DNA of 64,000 bases from Zoogloea sp. Its GTDB lineage: Bacteria; Pseudomonadota; Gammaproteobacteria; Burkholderiales; Rhodocyclaceae. Within the stretch, counting starts at the first letter, position 1, and each line of letters starts with the position of its first letter. A model generated the notes under the pieces. The model was not told the DNA's origin. It did no database searches and was given only the letters and a program-made list of their open reading frames with translations. The position numbers were made by a program, and so were the translations under genes. The stretch spans positions 1 to 64,000 of the forward strand of contig JAKLLO010000008.1 in assembly GCA_023150095.1 (NCBI GenBank), written 5' to 3'. This document shows positions 55,065 through 63,712 of the stretch, one piece after another.

Positions 55065-56499
55065 ATGACCCGCACCACCCTCAACATCGATCTCAACCGG
55101 GTCGAAGGCGACCTGGAGTTCCAGGTGGACCTGGACGGCAACCGCATCGTCGACGCGCGCTGCGTCGGCACCCTGTTCCGCGGCTTCGAGCAGCTCCTGA
55201 TCGGCCGCGCGCCCAAGGATGGCCTCGTCATCACCCCGCGGGTGTGCGGCATCTGCGGCACCGCCCACCTTTACACCGCGGCCCTCGCACTGGAGCGCCT
55301 TGCCCAGCTGCCGGTGCCGCCCCAGGCCACGCTGATCCGCAACCTGTGCCTGATGGCCGAGAACGTCCAGAGCGATCTGCGCCAGAGCTTTCTGTTCTTC
55401 ACGCCGGATTTCATCCATCCGCGTTACGGTGGCGATCTTCGGCGGCCAGTGGCCCCACTCGTCCTACATGCTGCCCGGCGGCGTCACCCGCGGCGCCTCT
55501 TCCCGCGACCTGATCGACTGCCAGGACATCGTCGATCAGGCCATCGAATGGTATGAGCGCGACGCCATCGGCGACAGCCTCGACAACTGGCTGGCGCTCG
55601 ACAGCAGCGACGCCTTCTTCGGCTGGCTCGAGGCCGACGCCCACGCCGCCAGCGCCATCGGCCTGCTCACCCGCTTCTCCCGCGCCATCGGCCTGCAGAA
55701 GATCGGCGGCGGCGCCCGCCATTTCCTGTCGGCCGGCGCCTGGCACGACCCGCAGCGCTGGGCCCCGCCCTACACCGACGGCGCCACCCTGATGCCCGCC
55801 GGCATCTACCACGCCGACGAGGCCCGCCTCGAAGCCTTCGACCAGCTCCGCGTGAACGAGCACGTCCGCCACGCCTGGTATCGCCCCTACCCCGGCGGCC
55901 GCCACCCCTTCATTGGCGAGACGGTGCCCGACTACCAGCCCGACACCGACCGCTACACCTGGGCCAAGGCCCCGCGCTACGGCGATCTGGTCGTCGAGAC
56001 CGGCCCGCTGGCCGAACTCCTCGCCGGCGGCGACGCGCTGGTGGCCAGCCTGCTCGCCCTCGAAGGCCCCAACACCTGGCTGCGCCAGTTTGCCCGCCTG
56101 CGCCGCACCGCCCACACCCTGCACTGGATGAAGCACCACCTGGCCGAGCTTGCCGGCCAGATCGGCACGCCCCACTACCTGCCGCCCCCCGCCGACGCCT
56201 TCCAGAACGGCGAAGGCTACGGCTTCGTGCAGGCCGCCCGCGGCACCCTGGGGCACTGGATACAGGTGGAGGACGGCCGCATCAGCCGCTACCAGATCGT
56301 CACCCCAACCGCCTGGAACGCCTCGCCGAAAGACAGCGCCGGCCGCCACGGCCACTGGGAAGAAAGCGTGATCGGCGTCGAGCTCGCCGACCCGGCCGAC
56401 CCCGTCGAGATCGGCCACATCGTCCGCTCCCACGACCCGTGCCTGGTGTGCACCGTGCATTTCGTGGGCAGCGGGGAGCGCCACCGCTATGGCGTCTGA
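55065..56499 (+). pseudogene. [NiFe]-hydrogenase large subunit, broken by deletion and frameshift
   Basis: The first part (55065 to about 55427) encodes 121 aa beginning MTRTTLNIDLNRVEGDLEFQ, including the L1 nickel motif RVCGICGTAH (residues about 58-67) and ending FIHPRY. The second part, in the +1 frame from 55429 to 56499, begins VAIFGGQWPHSSYMLPGG and ends with the L2 motif DPCLVCTVH plus a 12-residue tail (FVGSGERHRYGV) that a protease would remove. In relatives about 40 residues lie between HPRY and the GGQWPHSS motif; here they are missing and the frame shifts at 55427-55429. All other parts look intact and unbiased, so the break is recent or a sequence/assembly error. Confidence 0.85.
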
Positions 56500-56989
56500 C
56501 CTTCCCCGAGAGGGACGGGGCAATGTGCCCCGCAGCCTTCACATCATCTGCTTCGGCAACGAGCTGCACGGGGACGACGGCTTCGGCCCCGCCGTGCACG
56601 CGCGCCTCGCAGCCGGCCCGCTGCCCGCCGGGGTGCGCCTGATGCGTGCCGACCTGGCCGGGCTCGGCGCCATCAACTGCTTCGAAGGCTGCGACGAAGC
56701 CATCCTCGTCGATGCCGTCGCCGGCTTCGGCCCGCCGGGCTCGCTGCATGAACTCGACGCCGCCGACTTCGCCGACGCCGCCGCCCGCGACGAAGCCCCG
56801 GCCGGTTTCCACGGCGCCGGCGTCGGCGGGCTGCTCAAGCTGCTGCCGGCGGCGCTCGACCCGTTGCCGGTGATCCGTCTGGTGGGCGCCGAAGCCGGCC
56901 CGCTCACCGCCTTCTCGCCAGGCCTGTCGCCGCCCGTGGCCCAGGCGGTGGACGCCGCCGCCGCCCGCATCCGGACGCTGTGCTCATGA
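56489..56989 (+). CDS. Hydrogenase maturation protease (HupD/HyaD type)
   Basis: 166 aa. IICFGNELHGDDGFGPAVHARL carries the conserved GNxLxxDDGxG motif with the nickel-sensing acidic residue, and the second acidic residue is in CDEAILVDAVAG. HGAGVGGLLKLL supplies the conserved His. The enzyme cuts the C-terminal tail of the large subunit after nickel insertion, consistent with the tail present in the preceding gene. ATG 56489 overlaps the large-subunit stop by 11 bases; a GTG at 56525 with GAGAGGGA upstream is a possible alternative. The stop overlaps the kinase start (ATGA). Confidence 0.9.
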   Translation: MASDLPREGRGNVPRSLHIICFGNELHGDDGFGPAVHARLAAGPLPAGVRLMRADLAGLGAINCFEGCDEAILVDAVAGFGPPGSLHELDAADFADAAARDEAPAGFHGAGVGGLLKLLPAALDPLPVIRLVGAEAGPLTAFSPGLSPPVAQAVDAAAARIRTLCS

Positions 56990-59061
56990 ACAGCCGCGAC
57001 GCCATCCCGATCCGCAACCTGCGCCAGGTCGTCGGGCGGCCGGATCGCCTGTGCGGCGTCGTCGCCCTGCCGGGGCACAGCACGCCGCTGCACATCCTCG
57101 TCGTCCAGCGCAACGACGGCTGGGTGGCCCTGCCCGCCGCCTGCCCCCATGAAGGCCACCGTCTCGACCACAGCGCCGAAGACAGCGACGGCCGCCTGAT
57201 CTGCCCGGCCCACGGCCTGCAGGTCGAGACCGTCGACGAGAAAGCCACCCTCCAGGTTCGCCAGGTGGGCGACGACTTCTGCGTGGTGGTGCCCGACCAT
57301 GAGGCCGGCGGGATGCCCGCCCGGGGCGAGTTGATGCGCCTGCGGCTGGAGCTCGAAGCCCTCCGTCAGGCCAACGCCACCCTCGAACAGCAGATCATCG
57401 CCGTCACCGGGATGATGGACACCATGGTGGATGAAGTCAGCGCCAAGTCCCGCCTGCTCGAGCAGCAGACCGCCGAGCAGATCCGGATGGGCAGCTTCAT
57501 CACCAACGTGATGGATACCATGGACAGCCTGCTGCTGGTGATCGACCGCTTCGGGCTCATCAGCCGGGCCAACGCCGCCGTCCGTCGCAACCTGGGCAGG
57601 GACCCGGCCGAACTCGTGGGTGCCTCGCCGGACATCCTGCTGGCCGACGAAACCCTCACCGAACTGCACGCCGCCTCTCCGAGCTTTGCCCCGGGCACGG
57701 TGCTGTTCCGCACCATCCTGCAGCAGGGCAGCGTCGAAATGGAGACCTGCCTGGAGAGCCGCCTGCCGGGCCGGCTGACCCGGCACTTCATCCTCCGCGC
57801 GGCCCTGCTCCACGACCGCAGCGGCAAGCTCGAAGGGGTGGTCATCGTCGGCTCCGACATCACCACCCTGCGCCTGCGCGAACAGGCCCTGAAGGAGAGC
57901 GAGCAGCGCTTCCGGGATTACTCCGCGGTCTCGTCCGACTGGTACTGGGAAACCGACGCCGACATGCGCTTCACCGCCTACATCGGCCGCGGCCCCGAGG
58001 GGCACACCATGATTGATCTGGTGCGCGGGCGACGCCGCGAGGAGTTCGCCGCCCCGGAAGATCTGGCCGACACCGAAAAGTGGGCCCGCTACCACGCCGC
58101 GATCGCGGCCCGGCAGGAGTTCCGGGATTTCGAATACTGCGTCCGCCACCCGGTGAAGCTCATCAGCTGGCTGAGCCTGTCCGGCCTGCCGGTCATCTCT
58201 CCGGAAGGCGAGTTCCTCGGCTATCGGGGCACCTCCAAGGACATCTCGTCCCGCAAGACCATCGAGGCCGAACTGCGGCGCCACCGGGATCACCTCTCCG
58301 AGCTGGTGGCCGCCCAGACCGCCGATCTCGTCTCCGCCAAGGAAGCCGCCGAGCGGGCCAACCAGCTCAAGAGCGAATTCCTCGCCAACATGTCCCACGA
58401 GTTCCGCACCCCGCTGCACGGCATCATGTCCTACGCGCGGCTGGGCGAGACCCGTACCGGCCAGGTGCCGGAGGAAAAGCTCATCAACTACTTCCAGCGC
58501 ATCCACCAGAGCGGCTCGCGCCTCGCCGACCTGGTGAACGACCTGCTCGACCTGGCCAAGCTCGAAGCCCGGCGGATCAACTTTGCGCTGCACCCGGGCG
58601 ACATCGCGGTGGTGGTCGACCGGGTGCACACCGACCTGGCGGCGCTCTTCAAGCAGCACGGCCTCAATCTCGCCATCGACCGCCAGACCCGCAGCACCGT
58701 CGCCCACATCGACCCCCAGCAGCTCCACCACGCGGTGCAGAACCTGCTCTCCAACGCCATCAAGTTCTCGCCGCCGGGCGGCACCATCACCGTCACGTAC
58801 CGGGACTGCATGCTCGGCAAGCGCGAGGCGGTCGCCTTCAGCGTGCGCGACCAGGGCGTCGGCATTCCGCCCGGCGAGGAGCAGCAGATCTTCGAGAAGT
58901 TCGTGCAGAGCAGCGCCACCAAGACCGGCGCCGGCGGCACCGGACTGGGCCTGGCGATCACCAGCGAGATCGTGCGCGGCCACGAAGGCAGCATCAGCGT
59001 CCGCAACCACCCGGACGGCGGCGCGGTGTTCGAGATCCGCATCCCGCGCAGCGCCGAATAA
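56986..59061 (+). CDS. Rieske-PAS-PAS sensor histidine kinase of the hydrogenase locus
   Basis: 691 aa, soluble (no membrane segment). Residues about 5-95 form a Rieske [2Fe-2S] domain: CPH at 53-55 and CPAH at 73-76, i.e. Cys-x-His and Cys-x-x-His, 17 residues apart. A helical linker ([21 protein letters not shown]) follows, then two PAS domains (about 160-300 and 305-430), HisKA with phospho-His H471 in [17 protein letters not shown], and HATPase_c with [14 protein letters not shown] and [19 protein letters not shown] kinase with a redox cluster at its front, coupled to a hydrogenase, suggests H2-dependent redox control of kinase activity. The start at ATG 56986 shares ATGA with the protease stop. 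No receiver is attached. Confidence 0.92.
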   Translation: MNSRDAIPIRNLRQVVGRPDRLCGVVALPGHSTPLHILVVQRNDGWVALPAACPHEGHRLDHSAEDSDGRLICPAHGLQVETVDEKATLQVRQVGDDFCVVVPDHEAGGMPARGELMRLRLELEALRQANATLEQQIIAVTGMMDTMVDEVSAKSRLLEQQTAEQIRMGSFITNVMDTMDSLLLVIDRFGLISRANAAVRRNLGRDPAELVGASPDILLADETLTELHAASPSFAPGTVLFRTILQQGSVEMETCLESRLPGRLTRHFILRAALLHDRSGKLEGVVIVGSDITTLRLREQALKESEQRFRDYSAVSSDWYWETDADMRFTAYIGRGPEGHTMIDLVRGRRREEFAAPEDLADTEKWARYHAAIAARQEFRDFEYCVRHPVKLISWLSLSGLPVISPEGEFLGYRGTSKDISSRKTIEAELRRHRDHLSELVAAQTADLVSAKEAAERANQLKSEFLANMSHEFRTPLHGIMSYARLGETRTGQVPEEKLINYFQRIHQSGSRLADLVNDLLDLAKLEARRINFALHPGDIAVVVDRVHTDLAALFKQHGLNLAIDRQTRSTVAHIDPQQLHHAVQNLLSNAIKFSPPGGTITVTYRDCMLGKREAVAFSVRDQGVGIPPGEEQQIFEKFVQSSATKTGAGGTGLGLAITSEIVRGHEGSISVRNHPDGGAVFEIRIPRSAE

Positions 59062-59070
59062 AACCCGGCG

Positions 59071-59394
59071 CTACTCCGGCACGTACACCAGCCCGCCATC
59101 GGGCATCCGGTAGGCGCTGCCGGCGCGCACCCCGCCCGCCGCCGACTGGTTCGCCCCCTCGCCGCGGAAGTGCTCGATCTTGCGGCCCTCCTTCACCACC
59201 ACCTCCATGCCCGGCGTGCCCGGGTTGCGGACCACCGTCACCCGCTCGTCGCTGAAGGGGTTGAGCGGGTTCTTCGCCACCGCCAGCAGCAGCGCCGCGA
59301 TGAGCACCAGGAACACGTCGATCAGGTTCACCACCGACAGCAGCGGGTCGTCCCCGTCGGCATCTTCCGTCAGCCGCCGCCGCAGGCCGCTCAT
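59071..59394 (-). CDS. DUF2149 protein, ExbD/TolR-like
   Basis: 107 aa. One membrane helix near the N-terminus, DDPLLSVVNLIDVFLVLIAALLLAVA, carries an Asp in the NLIDVFLVL position, as ExbD, TolR and MotB do for proton flow. A short periplasmic part follows (ERVTVVRNPGTPGMEVVVKEGRKIEHFRGEG). DUF2149 pairs with MotA/TolQ/ExbB proteins. The start overlaps the stop of the upstream TolQ-like gene (ATGA). It ends 9 bases from the convergent kinase gene. Confidence 0.88.
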   Translation of the reverse strand: MSGLRRRLTEDADGDDPLLSVVNLIDVFLVLIAALLLAVAKNPLNPFSDERVTVVRNPGTPGMEVVVKEGRKIEHFRGEGANQSAAGGVRAGSAYRMPDGGLVYVPE

Positions 59395-59909
59395 CGCGCC
59401 ACCTCGGCGGGCATGGCGGACGGGCGCAGGGCCAGATCGCCCTTCTCGATGGCCAGCAGGTCGTCGGCGTACCAGCGCCGGCGCACGTGGCCGATCGAGT
59501 AGGTCAGCGCCGCCGCGATCAGCGCCAGGATCACCGCCGAGAAGGCCACCGTCAGGCTGCGCGACACGTCGCCCAGATCGCCGTCGCCCAGCGCCTTGAG
59601 GGCCGGCCCCATGGGGATCATCGTCGCCACCAGCCCCAGCATCGGCGCCACCCGGGTCGCGATGCGCACCAGCTCCAGCCGCGCCACGGCGATGGATTCC
59701 AGTTCGGCCGGCTGCAGCTGCGGGTCGGCCTGGCGGGCCAGGGCCAGCTCGAAGCCCGCCGCCACGCCCGCGCGGCGCTGGGCCATCTGCCACAGGAAGG
59801 CGCCCAGCGCATAGAAGGCGTACAGGAAAAGCAGGCCGATGGCCGCCAGCACCGGGATCAGGAACAGCTGGCTGGCCGCGTACATCAGGCCGTCGATGGA
59901 AGGGTTCAT
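59391..59909 (-). CDS. MotA/TolQ/ExbB family proton-channel protein
   Basis: 172 aa, short for the family. Membrane segments are about 13-35 (ASQLFLIPVLAAIGLLFLYAFYALG), 87-108 (VAPMLGLVATMIPMGPALKAL) and 117-140 (SLTVAFSAVILALIAAALTYSIG). The RVAPMLGLVATMIPMGPAL stretch is the family signature (GLxGTVxGM-like). With DUF2149 it should form a TolQR/ExbBD-like proton-driven complex. What it energises is unknown; a periplasmic SEL1-repeat protein encoded upstream is the best candidate partner. Confidence 0.88.
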   Translation of the reverse strand: MNPSIDGLMYAASQLFLIPVLAAIGLLFLYAFYALGAFLWQMAQRRAGVAAGFELALARQADPQLQPAELESIAVARLELVRIATRVAPMLGLVATMIPMGPALKALGDGDLGDVSRSLTVAFSAVILALIAAALTYSIGHVRRRWYADDLLAIEKGDLALRPSAMPAEVAR

Positions 59910-59912
59910 GGC

Positions 59913-60845
59913 TCAGGCTCCGGAAAGGACAGGGGAAGGGATGGCGCGCCGGCCCCGCAGGGCCTGGCCGAGGGCGCCGGCGGCAAAGGCCGCGAGCAGC
60001 ACCGCCAGCAGGCCGGCGGCGGGTTGGGATGGGGCAGGCACGGCGGGCGGCGCCACCGGCTCGAGGCGCAGACCGGCGGGTGGCACGGGCTGCCGGGCCG
60101 GCGAGGCGTCTGCAGGCGCCTCGGGATGCGGCAGCTGCGGCGACGCTGCAGGGTGCGGGACTGGCGTCTGGCTGAGCCGGCGGGCCAGTGGCGCCGCCGG
60201 GCCGATGCGTTCCACCGGCCGTGTGGCCTGCTCCTGCAGCTCGCCCGGCAGCGGGGCGGCCTGCACGGGCGGCGGCACACCCACGCCGCGGGTCGAGCCA
60301 TCCCGGTCGCCCACGTGGTAACCGGTGCGCAGGAACTCGATGGCGTCCGGGTTGCCGTCGGCCGCGGCGGCCTCGAACCAGCGGCGGGCGGCGGCTTCGT
60401 CCTTCGGCACGCCCTTGCCCTCGTGCAGCGCGCTGGCGTAGTGGAGCTTGCCGAGCACCGCGTAGGGAGAATCGCCGGATTCGGCGGCGCGGCGCATCAG
60501 CTCGGCCGCGCCGGCCAGATCGCGGGGCACCTCGGCGCCGTCCTGGAGCATCAGCGCCTTCCAGATCATCGCGCCGATGTAGCCGGCGGCGATGCAACGG
60601 TCGAAGATCTTCATCGCCGTCGCGTGGTCGCCGCACTTCTCGAACAGGTAGCCCTTGCTGCACACCATCAGGCTGGCGGGCTGATCGGCGAGGTATTCCA
60701 GGGTCTGGTCGCCCACCACGTGGGCGAGATCGGTGGGCTCGCCGGTCTGGGGCACCGGGCCGCCACAGAACAGGTTGCCCGCCCCGGTCGCCGCGCCGGA
60801 GGCACACATCAGGGCCACAAGGGCAGCCCTCTTCAGATCGAGCAT
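59913..60845 (-). CDS. Secreted/anchored SEL1-repeat protein
   Basis: 310 aa. A signal peptide (KRAALVALMCASGAATGAG) is followed by cysteines (LFCGG, LMVCSKGYLFEKCGD) and SEL1/TPR-like repeats (MKIFDRCIAAGYIGAMIWKALML, LAGAAELMRRAAESGDSPYAVLGKLHYAS, EAAARRWFEAAAADGNPDAIEFL). A long Pro-rich linker (about 200-275) leads to a C-terminal membrane helix (AGLLAVLLAAFAAGALGQALRG) and a short basic tail. The protein therefore hangs in the periplasm from the inner membrane. It is the first gene of the operon with the TolQ-like and DUF2149 genes; 3 bases separate it from the TolQ-like start. Confidence 0.83.
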   Translation of the reverse strand: MLDLKRAALVALMCASGAATGAGNLFCGGPVPQTGEPTDLAHVVGDQTLEYLADQPASLMVCSKGYLFEKCGDHATAMKIFDRCIAAGYIGAMIWKALMLQDGAEVPRDLAGAAELMRRAAESGDSPYAVLGKLHYASALHEGKGVPKDEAAARRWFEAAAADGNPDAIEFLRTGYHVGDRDGSTRGVGVPPPVQAAPLPGELQEQATRPVERIGPAAPLARRLSQTPVPHPAASPQLPHPEAPADASPARQPVPPAGLRLEPVAPPAVPAPSQPAAGLLAVLLAAFAAGALGQALRGRRAIPSPVLSGA

Positions 60846-60949
60846 GGAGGTTTCCGTCGGTTGCGGACGGGGCCACCGCGCGCCCGTCTCCCGAGCCACT
60901 TTATGGCCGTCACAGCGGGCGGTCTGCGGCATCCTGCCCCGGATCGACC

Positions 60950-60962
60950 GGGCAATTTGCCC
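60950..60962. promoter_or_regulatory. Palindrome GGGCAATTTGCCC upstream of the SEL1 operon
   Basis: Perfect 13-bp odd-centred palindrome, 105 bases upstream of the SEL1 gene start and 134 bases upstream of the cupin gene start. A closely related palindrome lies upstream of the NarL-type kinase gene at 63658. Confidence 0.5.
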
Positions 60963-60993
60963 AGGTCGGCGCCCCCGCCCCAACAGGGTGCAA

Positions 60994-61013
60994 TGCCCGC
61001 CCGTTTGCGGGCA
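60994..61013. promoter_or_regulatory. Inverted repeat TGCCCGC-N6-GCGGGCA upstream of the cupin gene
   Basis: Perfect 7-bp arms around CCGTTT, 82 bases upstream of the cupin ATG. It shares the TGCCC/GGGCA half-site with the palindromes at 60950 and 63658. It might bind the same regulator or be an RNA hairpin. Confidence 0.45.
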
Positions 61014-61095
61014 GATTGACCTCGGCGGGGCACTGACGGGCGGGGTTTACTGGCAGCGGCCATCCGGCCACACCAACCTGTTTCAGGAGACCCCG

Positions 61096-61545
61096 ATGCC
61101 CCACGCCTTCGACACCGACGCCATCCGCTGGCAGCCCTTTGGCGACTTTCCCCACTTCGCGTACTCGATCCTGGAGGTGGACATGGAACGCCGCATCGCC
61201 GACGTGCTGTTCCGCTTCGACGCTGGCCAGCAGATCGTCCTGCACCGCCACAAGGCGCTCAACCACACCTTCGTGATCCGCGGCGAGCACCGGCTCTACG
61301 AACTGGATGGCCGCCTTCGGGAGGCGCGCGCCACCGGCAGCTACACCCTCTCACCGGCCAGCGAGACGCCCCACCGGGAAGGCGGCGGCGCGGAAGACGC
61401 GATCGTGCTGTTCAGCATGCGGCCGCTGCCGGGCGAGATCCTCTACGAGATCCTCGACGACACCGGCCAGACCATCGCCGAGCTGACGCTGGAAACCCTG
61501 CAGGCGCTGTTCGCGGCCCAGCAGGCCGAGGCCGCCGCGGCCTGA
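61096..61545 (+). CDS. Cupin-like protein, 149 aa
   Basis: The pattern is a single cupin barrel: MERRIADVLFRFDAGQQIVLHRHKALNHTFVIRGEHRLYELDGRLREARATGSYTLSPASETPHREGGGAEDAIVLFSMRP, with histidines in LHRHKALNHTF and PHREGG as metal-binding candidates. This is the ChrR/anti-ECF-like cupin style without the zinc anti-sigma half. The ligand or reaction is unknown. CAGGAGA lies upstream of the ATG at 61096. It is convergent with the NarL-type regulator, which ends 6 bases away, and may be its target. Confidence 0.82.
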   Translation: MPHAFDTDAIRWQPFGDFPHFAYSILEVDMERRIADVLFRFDAGQQIVLHRHKALNHTFVIRGEHRLYELDGRLREARATGSYTLSPASETPHREGGGAEDAIVLFSMRPLPGEILYEILDDTGQTIAELTLETLQALFAAQQAEAAAA

Positions 61546-61551
61546 GCCGGC

Positions 61552-62187
61552 TCAGATCAGCCCGAGACGCAGCGCCAGCCGGGTCAGCTCGATGTCGCTG
61601 CGCACGCCCAGCTTGCTCTTGATCTGGTAATGGCAGTTCTGCACCGTCTTGGCCGAGATCGACAGGCGTGCGCCGATCTCCTCGGCCCCCAGCCCGTCGA
61701 GCAGCAGGCGCAGGATCTCAAACTCCCGCGGGGCCAGCTCGGCGAGCGGCTCCCGCGGGCGGTCGATGAGGGCCAGGGCCAGCTCCGGCGCGATGTCCGG
61801 GCTGATCACCTGACGCCGCGCGGCCACCTGATACACGGCGTTCACCAGCACCTCGGGCGGGCTGCTCTTGGTCACGTAGCCCAGCGCGCCGGCCCGCAGG
61901 GCCTGGGTGGCGAAGAGCGGCTCCCGGTGCATCGAGAACACCAGGATGCGGGCGCCGGCTTCCCGCTGGAGCAGGCGGCGGATCAGCTCGACCCCGCCCA
62001 TGTCTGGCAGGCTCAGGTCGAGCACCACCACGTCGGGCCCGTGGATGCGGAAGCGGTCCATCGCCTCCCGGGCGGTGGCCGCCTCGGCCACGATGGCCAG
62101 GTCGGGCCGGGTTTCCAGCAGGCGGCGGTAGCCCTCGCGCACCACCGCGTGGTCGTCCACCAGCAGCAGGCGGGTGTGCTCAAGCAT
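61552..62187 (-). CDS. NarL/UvrY-type response regulator
   Basis: 211 aa. The receiver domain (LLLVDDHAVVREGYRRLL, phospho-acceptor in VVVLDLSLPDMGG, FSMHREPLFATQALRAGALGYVTKSS) is followed by a LuxR-type helix-turn-helix (LAPREFEILRLLLDGLGAEEIGARLSISAKTVQNCHYQIKSKLGVRS). KTVQNCHYQIKSKL is close to the NarL/UhpA group. It overlaps the kinase gene by 8 bases. It is the only response regulator near the Rieske kinase, so cross-talk is possible, though its own partner is the upstream kinase. Confidence 0.93.
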   Translation of the reverse strand: MLEHTRLLLVDDHAVVREGYRRLLETRPDLAIVAEAATAREAMDRFRIHGPDVVVLDLSLPDMGGVELIRRLLQREAGARILVFSMHREPLFATQALRAGALGYVTKSSPPEVLVNAVYQVAARRQVISPDIAPELALALIDRPREPLAELAPREFEILRLLLDGLGAEEIGARLSISAKTVQNCHYQIKSKLGVRSDIELTRLALRLGLI

Positions 62188-63577
62188 CGTCGTGCTCCGT
62201 GGTCAGCAGCGCCTCGGGCGGAAAATCCGCCCGCACCCGCATGCCGCGGGGCGCCAGGGGTTCGAGGGCGAAGCGCCCGCCCAGGGCCTCGACGCGCTCG
62301 CGCATCCCCAGCACGCCCAGGCCGCTGCCGGGGCTGGGCGGCGCATCGCCGTCGCCGTCGTCCTCCACCCGCAGGCGGCAGCCGGCGCCGTCGCGCTCCA
62401 GGCTCACCACCACCCGGCCGGGCGTGCCGTGGCGCAGGGCGTTGGTGAGGCTCTCCTGCGCGATGCGATACAGGCTCACCGTCAGGTCGTCGGGCAGCGC
62501 GTCAATCTCGCCCTTCACCACCAGCGCGAAATCGCAGTCCGGCAGGCGCCGCCGCCAGCCAGCCACCAGCTGATCCAGCGCGGCGGCAAGGCCGAACTCC
62601 TCCAGCCCCACCGGCCGCAGCTGGTGCAGGATGCCCTGCAGGCTCTCCATCATGTGGCCGGTCACCGCCGACACCGCCCGGGCCGCCGGCAGCAGCGTGG
62701 GGTCGGATGCTTCGGCCCGCGCGGCAATGAAAGCCGCCTCGGCGCCCACCGACGCCAGGCACTGGCCAAATTCGTCGTGCAGCTCGCGGGCCAGCCGGCG
62801 ACGCTCCTCCTCGCGCACCGCCAGCAGGCGCTGGGCGAGCTGGCGCTGGGCGGCGAGGGTCTTCTGGAGCTGCTCGGCCAGGTGATCGAAGCCGGCGGCG
62901 ATGCGGCGCAGCTCGATCAGCCGCGGGCGCGGCATGCGGGCCGACAGGTCGCCGGCCTCCATCCGCCCCAGCACCGCCAGGATCTGGTCCGCCGGGCGCA
63001 GGGCGCGGCGCACCGGGCGGTAGATCAGCAGGTTGAGCAGCAGGATCGCCAGGCTCATGCCCAGCACGGTGCGGATCTGCACCCACGCGGCGCGGCCCTC
63101 GCTGTCGAGATCCGGCGTGACGACGAACTCGCCCACCTTCACGCCCGGGTACTGACCGATCACCCCGCGATAGGCGACATCCGGCCCGATGAGGCGCTCC
63201 AGCAGCCAGCGCACCGGGGCCGGCGCCGCGCCGTCGTCGTGAAAGCAGCGGCTCACCACCGGGCGCTTGTAGAGGTCTTCCACCGCCACGCAGATGCCCA
63301 GCAGCGGGCCGATGCCGTCCAGCGATGAAAGGGTCAGCCCGTCCAGGCTGCGCCGGAAGGCGTCGCGCAACTGGTCGGCCTCGCCGGCGATCAGCCGCTC
63401 GACGGTGACGCCGGAGCGGGAGATATGGCCCTGGATGCGCTCCCGCGTCTGATGGAGCACCACCACCGTGGCCGCCACGCCGATGGCCAGCGCAAAGAGG
63501 CTCACCCGCAGGAGCAGGTGGCGTTTGAGATCCACCGCGGCCGGGGCGGCGGGCGGTGCGGGCGGGCGATCGGTCAT
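62180..63577 (-). CDS. NarX/UhpB-type membrane sensor histidine kinase
   Basis: 465 aa. Two membrane helices (about 25-43, LFALAIGVAATVVVLH; and about 180-200, VLGMSLAILLLNLLIY) flank a periplasmic sensing domain of about 130 residues with cysteines (GICVAVEDLYKRPVVSRCFHDDG). HAMP follows (RPVRRALRPADQILAVLGRMEAGDLSARMP), then HisKA_3 with EEERRRLARELHDEFGQCLASVGAEA (His in ARELHDEFGQ) and HATPase_c (RIAQESLTNALRHG, GSGLGVLGMRERVEALGG). Start ATG 63577; the frame runs to 63631 without a better start. A palindrome lies 81 bases upstream. Confidence 0.92.
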   Translation of the reverse strand: MTDRPPAPPAAPAAVDLKRHLLLRVSLFALAIGVAATVVVLHQTRERIQGHISRSGVTVERLIAGEADQLRDAFRRSLDGLTLSSLDGIGPLLGICVAVEDLYKRPVVSRCFHDDGAAPAPVRWLLERLIGPDVAYRGVIGQYPGVKVGEFVVTPDLDSEGRAAWVQIRTVLGMSLAILLLNLLIYRPVRRALRPADQILAVLGRMEAGDLSARMPRPRLIELRRIAAGFDHLAEQLQKTLAAQRQLAQRLLAVREEERRRLARELHDEFGQCLASVGAEAAFIAARAEASDPTLLPAARAVSAVTGHMMESLQGILHQLRPVGLEEFGLAAALDQLVAGWRRRLPDCDFALVVKGEIDALPDDLTVSLYRIAQESLTNALRHGTPGRVVVSLERDGAGCRLRVEDDGDGDAPPSPGSGLGVLGMRERVEALGGRFALEPLAPRGMRVRADFPPEALLTTEHDDA

Positions 63578-63657
63578 GCAGACAGGCGAGGGATGAGGAC
63601 AAAGCCCCGCCAAAGCAGCAGGGCGCGGCACGCCCCGCAGATTACCCCATCCCCGCC

Positions 63658-63670
63658 GGGCATTTTGCCC
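63658..63670. promoter_or_regulatory. Palindrome GGGCATTTTGCCC upstream of the NarL-type kinase operon
   Basis: GGGCA-TTT-TGCCC, 5-bp arms, 81 bases upstream of the kinase start. It differs by one base from the palindrome at 60950. Confidence 0.5.
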
Positions 63671-63712
63671 GCAGCGCCACGGCCGCGCGGGGCTGCCGTG
63701 GCGTGCCTTCGA

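Noticed and set aside
55065-56499. Programmed ribosomal frameshift in the hydrogenase large subunit
   Set aside because: No slippery sequence is visible at 55420-55435, and about 40 expected residues are missing, which a frameshift alone cannot supply.
54115-56989. Standard respiratory uptake hydrogenase
   Set aside because: No Tat signal, no cytochrome b subunit, and a coupled kinase point to a cytoplasmic, probably sensory enzyme.
56539-59010. 823-aa minus-strand ORF opposite the Rieske kinase
   Set aside because: Antisense shadow; the plus-strand frame carries all kinase and Rieske motifs.
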